Origin: XYB1-FULL-44-23 sp964502885
GTDB lineage: Bacteria > Patescibacteriota > Microgenomatia > CAZETR01 > Amesbacteraceae
Direction of reading: 5' to 3'
Assembly: GCA_964502885.1 (NCBI GenBank)
Contig: CAZCXU010000001.1
Coordinates: forward strand, 95,036-159,035
Length of the DNA stretch: 64,000 nt
Position numbers and translations under genes: made by a program. The notes beneath the pieces are model-generated. The model saw nothing but the letters and a program-made list of their open reading frames with translations, was not told the DNA's origin and ran no database searches. This document shows positions 17,500 to 27,100 of this stretch, piece by piece. How positions within the stretch are numbered: position 1 is the stretch's first letter; every line of letters begins with the position of its first letter.

Positions 17500-18148
17500 T
17501 TTTGACTGATGGAACGGGAACTTTTGGTAAGGTAACGTTTGTTCCCATTACATCCTGATTATAGGAATTAAAAAATAACTGTAATAGTTCATTTGAGGTT
17601 ATTTGGCGCCCTTTAAGACCTATGCGAGCGAGAAGTCGCAACAAATGATCTCTTTTGGGAACAAGGTTTGTAATGGCCCGATCAACTATATAGTCTTTGG
17701 GGAGAGTGGTATTTGCTGACTTACCTCCCAGAACTTTCAGCGAAGAACCAACACCTAATTCAAGTGAACTAAATGGCAAAGATATGTAGAATTTTTTATC
17801 CAACACATTTCCCTGACGAACGATGGCTTTGACGAAGTCGCGATATTTAGTAAGCTGTTCCTTGAGCTTTGATGTGGTGATTTGGGCAAGGTGAGTGTCC
17901 AGTTTTTCGATATAACTGGAAATATCTTTTCGTTTGCTGATGAGAACGATTTGGATGGAAAAAGTGAGTGAGTTTAGAAGCTGTGCGTAGGCATAAATGG
18001 TGGCGTCCTGCTCTCTTTCTGAAAGAAGACCAAAGTTGACGGCGCTAATTTCCATGACCATACAGGCCGAGCCGTCTTTGAGAATGACGATGTCGTTTTG
18101 AATATCTTCAATGTCCAGATGATCTTGTGTGCGGGGGGGGATAGTCAT
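17477..18148 (-). CDS. VirB4-associated N-terminal-domain-like protein
   Basis: 223 residues from ATG 18148. The track's longer frame to 18223 would overlap prgI; ATG 18148 lies 7 bases after the prgI stop, so it is preferred. It resembles the N-terminal, TraC/VirB4-type non-ATPase segment (DIQNDIVILKDGSACMVMEI, then a helical region and a LPFSSLELG beta turn), and it has no Walker motif. It is sandwiched between prgI and virB4 on one transcript and probably acts with them at the membrane. Confidence 0.7.
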   Translation of the reverse strand: MTIPPRTQDHLDIEDIQNDIVILKDGSACMVMEISAVNFGLLSEREQDATIYAYAQLLNSLTFSIQIVLISKRKDISSYIEKLDTHLAQITTSKLKEQLTKYRDFVKAIVRQGNVLDKKFYISLPFSSLELGVGSSLKVLGGKSANTTLPKDYIVDRAITNLVPKRDHLLRLLARIGLKGRQITSNELLQLFFNSYNQDVMGTNVTLPKVPVPSVKNEATKTP

Positions 18149-18155
18149 ACTTTTT

Positions 18156-19247
18156 TTAGGTTTTTCCGTGAATAATAACAGGGCTAATAATACTGCCTTT
18201 GGCTTGAATAGAAACCGGGTCAAAAGTTAAACCTTCCTTTTCGGCGATGACGTTGTAAGTTCCGGCTGGCAAGGGAATGGCAATTTGGAACTGACCGAGA
18301 CGATTGGTTCTTAGGGCCCGTGCAGGAATACCTGTCTTGGTATCAATAATCTCTACAGTTGTTTGTGCTAACGGCTGGGAAGCTGCATCTACAACCATGC
18401 CGGTGAGAATATTCGGACTGGCAGGATTGGGAAGCTGAGTGGTGACTGTAGCAGATGGGGCTGAAGGAATATTTACAGGTTTGGGAAGCGGGGGAGTGTT
18501 AGCAACAACAGCTGAAACACCAGAGGAGGTGAGAATTGGTGAGGTAGGAGTGGTGGGTGTAGCTAAAACTGTTTGTGGTGACGCTTCGGCGTGGGGTGTG
18601 CCTGCCGATGAGAAAGAGGTTGAGATGGTTGGAGTTGAGGTGGAATTTTTAACTGGAGATGTAAAGACTGGTTGGGCGCGTGCAGGGGAAGTGGGGATAG
18701 GTGCAGAAGAAGGGGCAGATGTAGGGATAATGGGGGGAACAGTTGAATTAGGAGCGGGTGTGGGAACAATGGAGGAAATGGCTGAGTTAGGAGTAGTTGA
18801 TGGAGGTAGAGTTTTTGCGGTGGACATCTGCGGTTCAATTTTTATGGCAGCAGGAATTGGTGCCGGAACGGTGGTGACTGGTTGAGGTGTAGGTGGCGAC
18901 GGTGGAGCGGCTGTTGCAGTGGGTGTGATTGGTGGGGGTGGGGCAAGGCTCGCAACGATTTCGTCAGAGATCCAGACATACTCAGTGGGAGAATAGATGG
19001 CTTTAAAAAAAGCGACGAGCCAAGTGGTAAAGGGTCGATTGTTGATAGGGATAAAGGCCATGAGTGCACCCGTGGTGATGGAAATAAAAACCAGCGGGTA
19101 TTTGATTATGGGGATTAATTGGAGACGGAAAATGAGCACCCCCACAACAATGCCTCCTGCCAGCTGGAGAAATTGCTTGAGGGTCATATCGCCCACGAGA
19201 CGGAACTCGTAGGAGGAAATATTTTGCGGGACAGGGTGGTTATCCAT
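18156..19247 (-). CDS. PrgI-family T4SS protein with Pro/Thr linker and C-terminal carboxypeptidase-regulatory-like domain
   Basis: 363 residues. Residues ~1-95 match PrgI: a short N-terminus (VPQNISSYEFRLVGDMTLKQ), two hydrophobic helices and NNRPFTTWLVAF. PrgI-type proteins take the VirB3-like place beside VirB4. A long Pro/Thr/Ser/Ala linker (about 105-275) follows. The last ~85 residues (TGMVVDAASQPLAQTTVEI, LGQFQIAIPLPAGTYNV) form a transthyretin-like carboxypeptidase-regulatory domain. Such an extension on PrgI is unusual; it may reach through the wall. First gene of the minus-strand operon. Confidence 0.8.
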   Translation of the reverse strand: MDNHPVPQNISSYEFRLVGDMTLKQFLQLAGGIVVGVLIFRLQLIPIIKYPLVFISITTGALMAFIPINNRPFTTWLVAFFKAIYSPTEYVWISDEIVASLAPPPPITPTATAAPPSPPTPQPVTTVPAPIPAAIKIEPQMSTAKTLPPSTTPNSAISSIVPTPAPNSTVPPIIPTSAPSSAPIPTSPARAQPVFTSPVKNSTSTPTISTSFSSAGTPHAEASPQTVLATPTTPTSPILTSSGVSAVVANTPPLPKPVNIPSAPSATVTTQLPNPASPNILTGMVVDAASQPLAQTTVEIIDTKTGIPARALRTNRLGQFQIAIPLPAGTYNVIAEKEGLTFDPVSIQAKGSIISPVIIHGKT

Positions 19248-19285
19248 AAGCTGGTTTACATTTATCCTACCGCGTGAAAGAGAGT

Positions 19286-19315
19286 TTGCAAGCTAATGTT
19301 TTCACATACTAGAAT
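19286..19315 (+). promoter_or_regulatory. Promoter of the 40-codon membrane peptide
   Basis: TTGCAA (19286-19291), an 18-base spacer and TAGAAT (19310-19315) are followed by 6 bases and ATG 19322, placing the predicted start point on the ATG. Confidence 0.6.
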
Positions 19316-19321
19316 AGAGTC

Positions 19322-19444
19322 ATGGTTGAGCAGGGAAACTTCAAAGATAAGGTTGCTTTTGTGTTTGGTGGTGCAATCCTTGGATTGATGGGATTGGTGG
19401 CTATAATCTTGAAGATTGTGGGGAGGATTTGTGGCTGTTTCTGA
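19322..19444 (+). CDS. 40-residue single-helix membrane peptide
   Basis: An ATG-to-TGA frame of 40 codons: a charged start (MVEQGNFKDK), one hydrophobic helix (about residues 11-33, rich in Gly, Leu, Ile, Val) and a basic/cysteine end (RICGCF). A TTGCAA/TAGAAT promoter ends 6 bases before the ATG, matching the spacing at many other genes here. It lies between prgI and the 926-residue gene. No homology can be claimed. The promoter is the main argument that it is real. Confidence 0.5.
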   Translation: MVEQGNFKDKVAFVFGGAILGLMGLVAIILKIVGRICGCF

Positions 19445-19485
19445 ATCTATCCTATAGTTGATAATTCGTGGTAAAATGAGAGTGT

Positions 19486-19491
19486 TATACT
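19486..19491 (+). promoter_or_regulatory. Extended -10 of the 926-residue gene
   Basis: TGT-TATACT (TATACT at 19486-19491) lies 6 bases before ATG 19498. No clear -35 is seen, as expected for an extended -10 promoter. Confidence 0.6.
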
Positions 19492-19497
19492 AATTTC

Positions 19498-22278
19498 ATG
19501 GACGATATGAGCAGCGAATCTAGACGGTCTGGTAGACTTGATTTTGACTCTGGCTTGGACGCTTCCCAAGTTAACAGAAGTGGGGATGTTGTAGGCCGAA
19601 ATGTTCAAGAGTGGGGAGGGCGGGGGAGGCAGGTTGATGCGGAAGATGATAATTTAGAAATTTTCAAAAAAAAGTTGGAAGAAGCGGAGAACTTTTCTAG
19701 TATTCAGACTTATGTAGTGGGATATTTGGAGAGAGCTGAACAGAGAAACATCGTCGAGAGAAACGCAGCTTTGGAATTAATTCTGGAGAGGTCGAGATCA
19801 TTTAAGGAGGTGGACTTAGGAATTCAAAGAGCTTTAAAAATCTCTCTAAAGGAGGAAAGGTTTGAAGAGTTGAAACAACTGAAAGACGAACAAGCAGCGT
19901 TGATGGTGGTGGCTGATTCTTTAGATATGTTTGAAGGGGTAAGGCAGGTGGCTAGAGCAGGCCAGGGGGATTATTTACGAGGGAAGAGAGACGCGGATGA
20001 AATCTTTTCTGGAGCTGTGGGGCCTAATGTGTCAAATATAAGGGGTTCAGAGAAATTGCAAGGAATGGTGGACAGATACCAAGCCACAGCTGTAGGGGTG
20101 TGGGAATGGGCAAAAAGTGTGGCAAAGGGCGCGGATTATGAAGGTCGAACAAAAGAAGGTTTAGAGGCGTTGGGATGGGGAACTATCCCGTTTAGAGAAA
20201 CATTGAACTTGGCAAGGGTTATAACGGAAGAAACTGTTTCTCCACCGGAAACTCCCCCCAGAGTTGGTCCATCTGGTGGTGACCCATCTCGAGGACCAGA
20301 AAGTGAGATTTTTGCTGAAAGGGCAAGGAGAGCAGAAGAGTTGTTGATAGCAACGGGATTAAGTAACAATGGTTTGCCAACATCAATTGCTGAGTTGGAT
20401 GCTATTGAACAAGGGGCTCCATACATCGAAAAAACAGGCAGACCTTTGTATGGTGGAATTTTGCACAACCTGCTTAATAAATACATGACAGTTTCGGTGA
20501 CTGAGGGAGAGAAAAGATTGGGGTTGGCTAGTAAGGTGGAGGCTAATTTTACTTCTGATGAGTTGCTACTAATTAACGACAGAGATGTGAGGTTTTGGGT
20601 TCAAGTGTTTGCCTTTGGGTTTGGGTTGGGGTCTCGAACGAAAATTAATTCACATTTAAATGAGAATCAGGGTGGTTTTGTGAAGAATGCTTCAGGAGAA
20701 GCTCCCATGCAGGGGAGAAGTGTGGGTGAAATGTTAAATGCAATTGCAGGTAGGGATGTTGAGAATGATGAAAGAATGTGGGGAGAATATCGTATGGAGG
20801 CGGGGCGACGGGTGGCTCCCTCTAAGGATAATACATGGAATAAAGCTTTTGGAAATGTGCAGTATGGTGAATGGGAGGTTTTGCAGGTGGCGATGATGAG
20901 AGCAATAGTGTTGCGAGGGAATCCAGAGATTTCTTCGGATGAACTCGACACAATAATTCGTACTAATAAAAATTTACGTATGGGTTTAGCTGGGGCGAGG
21001 ATGTATGCAATGGCGACACATATGGGAGATCAGTTTGCAGTCGAATCTAAACACTTTTTAGCAACGGCGGCATATTTTGAGTTCCATTTTCAAGCAGCAG
21101 CCGTGGATAGATTGGCAAAATTATCATTACCACACAGGTTTAGGAGTTATATGAATTTAAACTCAGACTTATTTAAGGACTCGCAGGGAAACTGGAGTGA
21201 TGAAACACTTATGCATCGCAGATTATTTGCCCCTGATGTAATGCGATCAGTTATATGTTCTCCTGCTGTGTTTTCGCGAGGAGTACAAGGACCTAATCCG
21301 GAAGAATCAAGATATGAACCACAGGAGACAATCTTAGACTTGGCCATAAGGGGCATAGAAGTTCGACAAGATGCGTTGCAAACAGGGGTAACTCCTACCC
21401 GTATTTATAGTTTTGGAGTAAATGCGGCCGAAAAAATATTTAATTTGGCTTTTGGGGGTGGGACTCCCCCCGAAGGGCCGGATGTAAAGTTTGACAGAGA
21501 TAAGGGATGGGCGTGGAATATGGGGCAGGAAATTCTGGCTACAGCGCGGGATTTGGGTTGGATTATGGAATATGAAAATACCATTAAACAAGAAGGGGTG
21601 AGTATGACTCCAGCTGAAGCGTCTCGACGAAGAAGAGCGATAGAACATAATATTCAGAGGTTGGGTATCACTAGGTTTATGGCTGGGTTGGGAATGAGAA
21701 TAGAAAGAGGCGAAGTGCACAATTTAACCGATTTGGCGGCTTGGGCGGTGGGGATGGTGCTTGATAGAAGCGCCAAGTTTGTACATCAGATGAATTTGCC
21801 GGACGGAAGTGTCAAGCAGTTGGAGTTTCGCTGGGTATCCAAGGAGGACTCAGAATGGGTTGTAGAACATGGGTTGAATAAAAGAGATGAGAAGTGGGTG
21901 GATACGAGAAGCCCTTGGTCTTATGTTTATGAGTTAGTAACCAGGAGAGCACCTAATCGTAGAGGTGAGTGGGAAACTAAGCAGGGTGGAGAAGATGATT
22001 TATTGATTCAGGTATTGGTAGATAAGGCAGGAGGGGATGCTTCGGAAGCGGCTATGCACAGAAGAGACCAACTGAATCATCGGGTTAGAAAGTGGCGTTG
22101 GGGAGTAGGTGACTACTTCTTGGGGTGTGGAGGGACTGCTACTAAAGAGGATGTGAGGCTTCGGGAGAGCTTTGAAGAAAAAATTGCGGGTGGTAGGGAT
22201 ATGCCCAAAATAGACAGGTTAACTCCATATCAAAAGGTGTACAACACATTGGACTTTTCTGATTACGGTAAAAGCTAA
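19498..22278 (+). CDS. Large protein of unknown function within the T4SS-like locus
   Basis: 926 residues, with no signal peptide and no clear membrane helix. The N-terminal ~190 residues are highly charged and helical, a Pro-rich linker lies near residue 250, and the rest is a soluble, Trp- and Arg-rich region with many short helices (for example YEVLQVAMMRAIVLRGNPEI in part, RFWVQVFAFGFGLGS). No family or catalytic motif was recognised. It is transcribed on the opposite strand, between prgI and the VirB6-like gene. A substrate or cytoplasmic partner of the machine is possible, but this is inference from position only. Confidence 0.75.
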   Translation: MDDMSSESRRSGRLDFDSGLDASQVNRSGDVVGRNVQEWGGRGRQVDAEDDNLEIFKKKLEEAENFSSIQTYVVGYLERAEQRNIVERNAALELILERSRSFKEVDLGIQRALKISLKEERFEELKQLKDEQAALMVVADSLDMFEGVRQVARAGQGDYLRGKRDADEIFSGAVGPNVSNIRGSEKLQGMVDRYQATAVGVWEWAKSVAKGADYEGRTKEGLEALGWGTIPFRETLNLARVITEETVSPPETPPRVGPSGGDPSRGPESEIFAERARRAEELLIATGLSNNGLPTSIAELDAIEQGAPYIEKTGRPLYGGILHNLLNKYMTVSVTEGEKRLGLASKVEANFTSDELLLINDRDVRFWVQVFAFGFGLGSRTKINSHLNENQGGFVKNASGEAPMQGRSVGEMLNAIAGRDVENDERMWGEYRMEAGRRVAPSKDNTWNKAFGNVQYGEWEVLQVAMMRAIVLRGNPEISSDELDTIIRTNKNLRMGLAGARMYAMATHMGDQFAVESKHFLATAAYFEFHFQAAAVDRLAKLSLPHRFRSYMNLNSDLFKDSQGNWSDETLMHRRLFAPDVMRSVICSPAVFSRGVQGPNPEESRYEPQETILDLAIRGIEVRQDALQTGVTPTRIYSFGVNAAEKIFNLAFGGGTPPEGPDVKFDRDKGWAWNMGQEILATARDLGWIMEYENTIKQEGVSMTPAEASRRRRAIEHNIQRLGITRFMAGLGMRIERGEVHNLTDLAAWAVGMVLDRSAKFVHQMNLPDGSVKQLEFRWVSKEDSEWVVEHGLNKRDEKWVDTRSPWSYVYELVTRRAPNRRGEWETKQGGEDDLLIQVLVDKAGGDASEAAMHRRDQLNHRVRKWRWGVGDYFLGCGGTATKEDVRLRESFEEKIAGGRDMPKIDRLTPYQKVYNTLDFSDYGKS

Positions 22279-22336
22279 TTAAAAAAGTGGTCTGGTGGAT
22301 GGTTTATTCGGATAAGTTGTTTATAGAATGCGTAGC

Positions 22337-24067
22337 TTAGGATGTACCACCTGCGGGAGGGACAGGTCTTCGAATGTTGGCTTCTTTGGCTTTGGAGACT
22401 TGCTGACCAGCCGAAGTCAATTGTCCCATGGTGTCTTTGGCCATCTTTTCAACAAAGTCAGAAGGATCTACAGACTTACAGAACATGTTCTTAACCATGG
22501 TTGCTATGTTGGGGGCGAATGACATGGCCCCTACGAAAACTGCATATTGGACGAAAATATTACTGGGCATGTCAAATAAGGGAAAGTTGGCTTGGTTGTT
22601 AAAAAAGAAGCCTATGTCTCCGGCGAATCCTGGGACGGGAGTGCGAGTGTCAAACCCTGCATTAATTAGAATTGCTAAGAGAGCATATGTCACAAAAATT
22701 GAGGCATTGCCGATGAGACAAAGAAGCCATTTTTTAAATCCACCAAAATCAGATTTCTTCGATGGGATAATATCGAAAATAATTATTAGCGGGCCGGCGA
22801 CAACCAGAAGATTAAAAGTAATAAAGGCGACCACAAATTGACCAATAATTCTGGCCCAGACGTAAATTGACCAAAGGAAGAAACCAAGAATGAAACCAGC
22901 TATGAGAACAACCACTCCTCCAGAAGCAAGATTAAGCAGTGCAGCTAGAACTATAGTGAGAATTATCAGTACTATGGAAACAACTATCCAAAAGGCAAGG
23001 AAATGCCAGACAAAATCAAAACCGCCTCCAGCTAAGGTGGACATAGCAAGCGGCAAGTCAGTTATAATTGTCATGCCGATAGCTGTTTGGGCAAAATAAA
23101 GCATGCCAATAATTGCGGAAATGGCTAAGTACATCAGGTCAATTACGAAGCCGGCAATGGCGTATGAAAAGAGAACCAACACAATAGATATGGCAATGCG
23201 GGGAATAACCATTTGAATTGTTACCGAGACTTGCGGAGATATTTTTGAACGGAACATAACCATAAAACCAGCAATGATGATAATCAGGGTGGTAATTAAT
23301 AGTGCGATGTTTCGAGTGGCGATCCAAAATGCTCGGGTAGGAGAGTCTGTCGTTCCGGTACCACCCAAGCCAAGTCTTTCGTAACCACTTCCTTGCGCAA
23401 ACGTGTCCGAGACAATGTTGAGTTTTGAAGCAAGTTGTTTAGTTTCAGACCAGGCTGAGGGGAGGGTGTCAATTTGTGATGAGATATAGTAGGTAAGCTT
23501 GAGTACTCCAATATAACTTTGACCTATGAATCCATATTTATTAACAAATGCCAGATCAGAAGAAGAAAAATTTTGAGTGACGAGCATGCTGCGGGCAAGA
23601 TCTATCGCTGTGAGTAAATCAGTGATGTTTTGCAAAAGGGCTGCTGGATCAGGAGAAGATATAACTGAGGGAAATAACATCGAAGAGAGAGAGTTGAGGA
23701 TCCAGTTTACTTGAGCGTAGGTGTAGCGCTCACCAAAAATTTCGTCGGGATTTGTATTGTCGAAAACTTTTTGCTGGAACTCCTGAATTGAAGGATTGTA
23801 CCAAGGGTGTGGTGTTACTTCGGCGAAGAACAAACGGGAGATTTCGTAGATGAGATAGGAGCAACGTGCTGCATCACCGAAAGGGTTGGGGGAAATGGCT
23901 TGACAGGCAGCATCTGCCTGAGCGCACAGCGGCTCGGCGGGATCACAGGTCGGTTGGGCAAGAACCGGTGATGGTGTGATAAATACTGTTAACCCTATGA
24001 ATAGAAACGAAAGGGTAAAAAGGTATTTTTTAATCAGCATTGAAAGATGTTTTGTCATGGAAGACAT
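22337..24067 (-). CDS. VirB6/TrbL-like polytopic membrane protein
   Basis: 576 residues with an N-terminal signal helix (residues 12-37), an extracytoplasmic cysteine-containing segment (CDPAEPLC, CQAISPN), then at least six long hydrophobic helices between ~245 and 520 and a short cytoplasmic tail. This layout matches VirB6/TrbL channel proteins of T4SS. It lies directly downstream of the 1220-residue protein gene on the same strand. The family assignment is by topology and context; these proteins share little sequence. Confidence 0.7.
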   Translation of the reverse strand: MSSMTKHLSMLIKKYLFTLSFLFIGLTVFITPSPVLAQPTCDPAEPLCAQADAACQAISPNPFGDAARCSYLIYEISRLFFAEVTPHPWYNPSIQEFQQKVFDNTNPDEIFGERYTYAQVNWILNSLSSMLFPSVISSPDPAALLQNITDLLTAIDLARSMLVTQNFSSSDLAFVNKYGFIGQSYIGVLKLTYYISSQIDTLPSAWSETKQLASKLNIVSDTFAQGSGYERLGLGGTGTTDSPTRAFWIATRNIALLITTLIIIIAGFMVMFRSKISPQVSVTIQMVIPRIAISIVLVLFSYAIAGFVIDLMYLAISAIIGMLYFAQTAIGMTIITDLPLAMSTLAGGGFDFVWHFLAFWIVVSIVLIILTIVLAALLNLASGGVVVLIAGFILGFFLWSIYVWARIIGQFVVAFITFNLLVVAGPLIIIFDIIPSKKSDFGGFKKWLLCLIGNASIFVTYALLAILINAGFDTRTPVPGFAGDIGFFFNNQANFPLFDMPSNIFVQYAVFVGAMSFAPNIATMVKNMFCKSVDPSDFVEKMAKDTMGQLTSAGQQVSKAKEANIRRPVPPAGGTS

Positions 24068-24113
24068 TTTTACTTTAGAATAAATAGATCAAACATGCAA
24101 TAACAGTGGTTGG

Positions 24114-27100
24114 TTAGGGAAAGGGAAACGGGCAGCTGGGAGCAATCCATTCCCATTTGCCTTGAAGGCCAGGATTTGCGGCGGTACCGTCTCCCAACGC
24201 ATATAGATCGGATTCGGCGGTGGGAATGCAGGAGTCACCCACCAGGTATATGGCAGAGAATACCCGTACTCCTCCGTAAGTATTTATTTCAGATGCGCAA
24301 CGGGATCTGATGGCATTTACGGTAAGGAGGTGACCGGTGATTTGCTGATCGAAGTTGTTTGGTGTGTTGTATTGACCGACGTGAACGCCAAAATCTTCTA
24401 CTGGAGTGTTGGCTTCGTAATTGCTGGCGTCCGATTCGTTTAACCAAATCAATAGTGAAAGTCCAGGATTTACGCCGGCGGCGTCTGCGCGTGTGACGAC
24501 GTCGTTGTAGCAAAGTTCTGCGAAAGTGCCATCCGGAAAATTGGTCCAGCGCCTGGCGATGTCTATGTAGTTAGTGCGATCTACACAGGGTGTGTTGGTT
24601 TCGGGAAGATTGGTGTTGCAGTTTATGCCGCCCGGTGAGTCTATAGGGCTGACTGATCCTACAAAGCCTTTTGGTCGGAGGGCGCGTTGGAGATTGAGGT
24701 TTTCACGGGTGGGGACACCAAGAATGTGATCGGCAAGGCTGCCGACCTTGGGAAAATAAAAAGCTCCCCCAGAAGTGCGCAAACCTCCTCCGATACCACC
24801 AGAGGCTACATTACGTCCTGCCGTGACACGGGGATTGATCAAATTTTGCACCTGGCCGTTGTAGGCTGCACTAGTTCCTGCCGGTATGGATACGTCTCTG
24901 TTGTTGGTGATGTCGTAATCGGTTTGTGTGATCTGCCAAATGCAGGAGTAGCCCTGGGATGCCATTGCCTGACAGGCTGTTTCGGTTAATTGGTTAGAAC
25001 AAATTCCAAGATCTCGGGGTGAGGTGGTGGTGCAAGCTTCATATGTGCCAGTCAGGGGGAGTTTGGGCATCCAGCGACGAAGGACTGAGTTTGGGCCTGC
25101 CACAAGGATGTCATAGAGCTTTTCGATGTATGGTGTTTTTACAAAAGGATTAACCCGTGCAGCTGATCTCAGGTTGCGGGTTGGCCAGACAGGGCAGTGA
25201 GGAGGACGAGGGGCCAGTGCGGGAGCGGCACGAACAACACGCCACTCACAGTATGGTGACATTCCGGCGGCAGTACACCCAGTTTGGTCCAGGGCCGAAC
25301 AAACAGAAGCATAACTATCGTATCCAGATCTGCTGCGGCAGGCATATTCATCAGTGGGGGCACAACATATTTCGCCAGCATTACCACAATCCAGATCAAT
25401 TATTTCCCGATTTTCGCCACATCCGTTTGGACCGGGCGCGCGGCAGTCGTATGTGGAGCTGGCATGGTAGCACTCGCTAATCCAAGGACAGCGTTGTCCG
25501 ATTTGAATCGTGCAGCATTCGCCCCCAGGAAGCTGGTCATTGCATTCATCTCCCTCCAGGGAACAGGGTCTATTGATGCAGTTGCCGGCACCGGCGGGAC
25601 ACGGGTTTGCGTCACAGCCAATTACGAGTCGGGGTGTGTAGCGGAAGAGCTGACGATATGTAAGATTTCCGTTTAGGACGTTTCCCAGCAGGCGATCTCC
25701 GGATGAAGTACGAGTTTCGGCTTCGTCGCAAGTAAAGTCTGATGGAACATATAACGCAGCGGGCGCAGGTCCGTCAATAATTTCCGTGTTGCGAATGACA
25801 GTTCCGCCACCAGAGCAGCCCCTGAGAATGGAGCCTGCAAAATATCTTTGGCAGAGAACAACTGTTTCGTCGGAGTGTCCTTCGGATGCTCCAAAACCCT
25901 GATGGCGGGCAACTCTTTGGGAAAACATATTGCTATTTTCAGAACTGAACAAGGGAGCGTGTGTGGCGGCAGGGGGTGTTGGCGTTGGAGTAGGTGTGGC
26001 CAGAACAACAGTTTGACTTGAATAACTGGATCCGGCGAGACGAATACGAATGCTGCCGGGGAGACCGCGACTGACAAACCACTGGCTACTTCCGCCGTAG
26101 CGATAATATGAATGAGGCCATGTAGGTATGATGCCTTCGTAATAGCGTTGCACACTGACACTGGGGTCAACATAGTTACTGAGTGGACCGTAGTCTTGGT
26201 TTGTTGTCGGATCAAAAACATGGAATTGGTTCCAAAGCGCTTCACCCATACCTGGCAAACCGTAATAAACATCTATCAGGTTGTAAGCTGGCAAGTAAAA
26301 AGCCCGGAGATAGTCTGCCGGATTTGTTGATAAAACAGGAGTGGGGATTGGGGGCGGGGGGGGAGGGGCGGTGGGAGGAACAATTACCGGATATGGCTGA
26401 TGCAAAGCTTGGACGAGACTTGATAAAGGAACAGCTGATTTCATGTGCGGGAAATAAAGCCGTGAATCAAAGCGGCCTGAAATAAGGGTGGGAAAACTGA
26501 GGCCAATAGTGAGAATTCGGCCATCGATGTCTACGGGTTGAGCTTCCGGAATAACACTTGCTGTAAACTCACTCACAGTGTCCTCAAGAGTTGAGTAATT
26601 GATGTATTTATGTGTCCAGGTTTCGGTATCGAAATTGCTGGCCACCCAACTAAGGCGGCGACGCAGGGTGCTGCTGACGCAGGGTTCTGCGAGGTCGAGA
26701 CGTAAAGCTGCAGTGATGTTTCCGATGCGACTCAGCAGGTTTCTGCCTAGGGAAAAAAGCATGTTTACATCATCAAGGTTGTTGGCTATCACAGTAAAAC
26801 CGTAATTTAAAAGTACATTTCTAATTCCGATTGGGTTGAATTGATCGCCCGGAAGTAAGGCAATGTTGACAAGTGCGCCACCAAAATCCTGCATATTATT
26901 CATGCCAACTCGACGGATGATATCGATCATTCTGACAACATCAAGGAAACTGCCAAATGAGTTTGTAAATATTGCTTCCAGAGCGTCTAAAACATAATCA
27001 AAGTCGATGTTCCGCTGACAGGAAACCAGATAGTTGTGGTACTGTGACCCTACGTTGTTGCTGGCAACGGTTTCCTTTATGTCATCACGGAAGTCTTTTG

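Noticed and set aside
17477..18223. VirB4 split by a frameshift
   Set aside because: The upstream protein has its own ATG 7 bases after prgI and the downstream one has a normal start with linker. The 23-base overlap fits two genes; a split ATPase system is more likely than a broken gene.
18439..18885. 148-residue plus-strand frame opposite the PrgI linker
   Set aside because: It is the complement of a Pro/Thr-rich low-complexity region, which leaves long open frames by composition.
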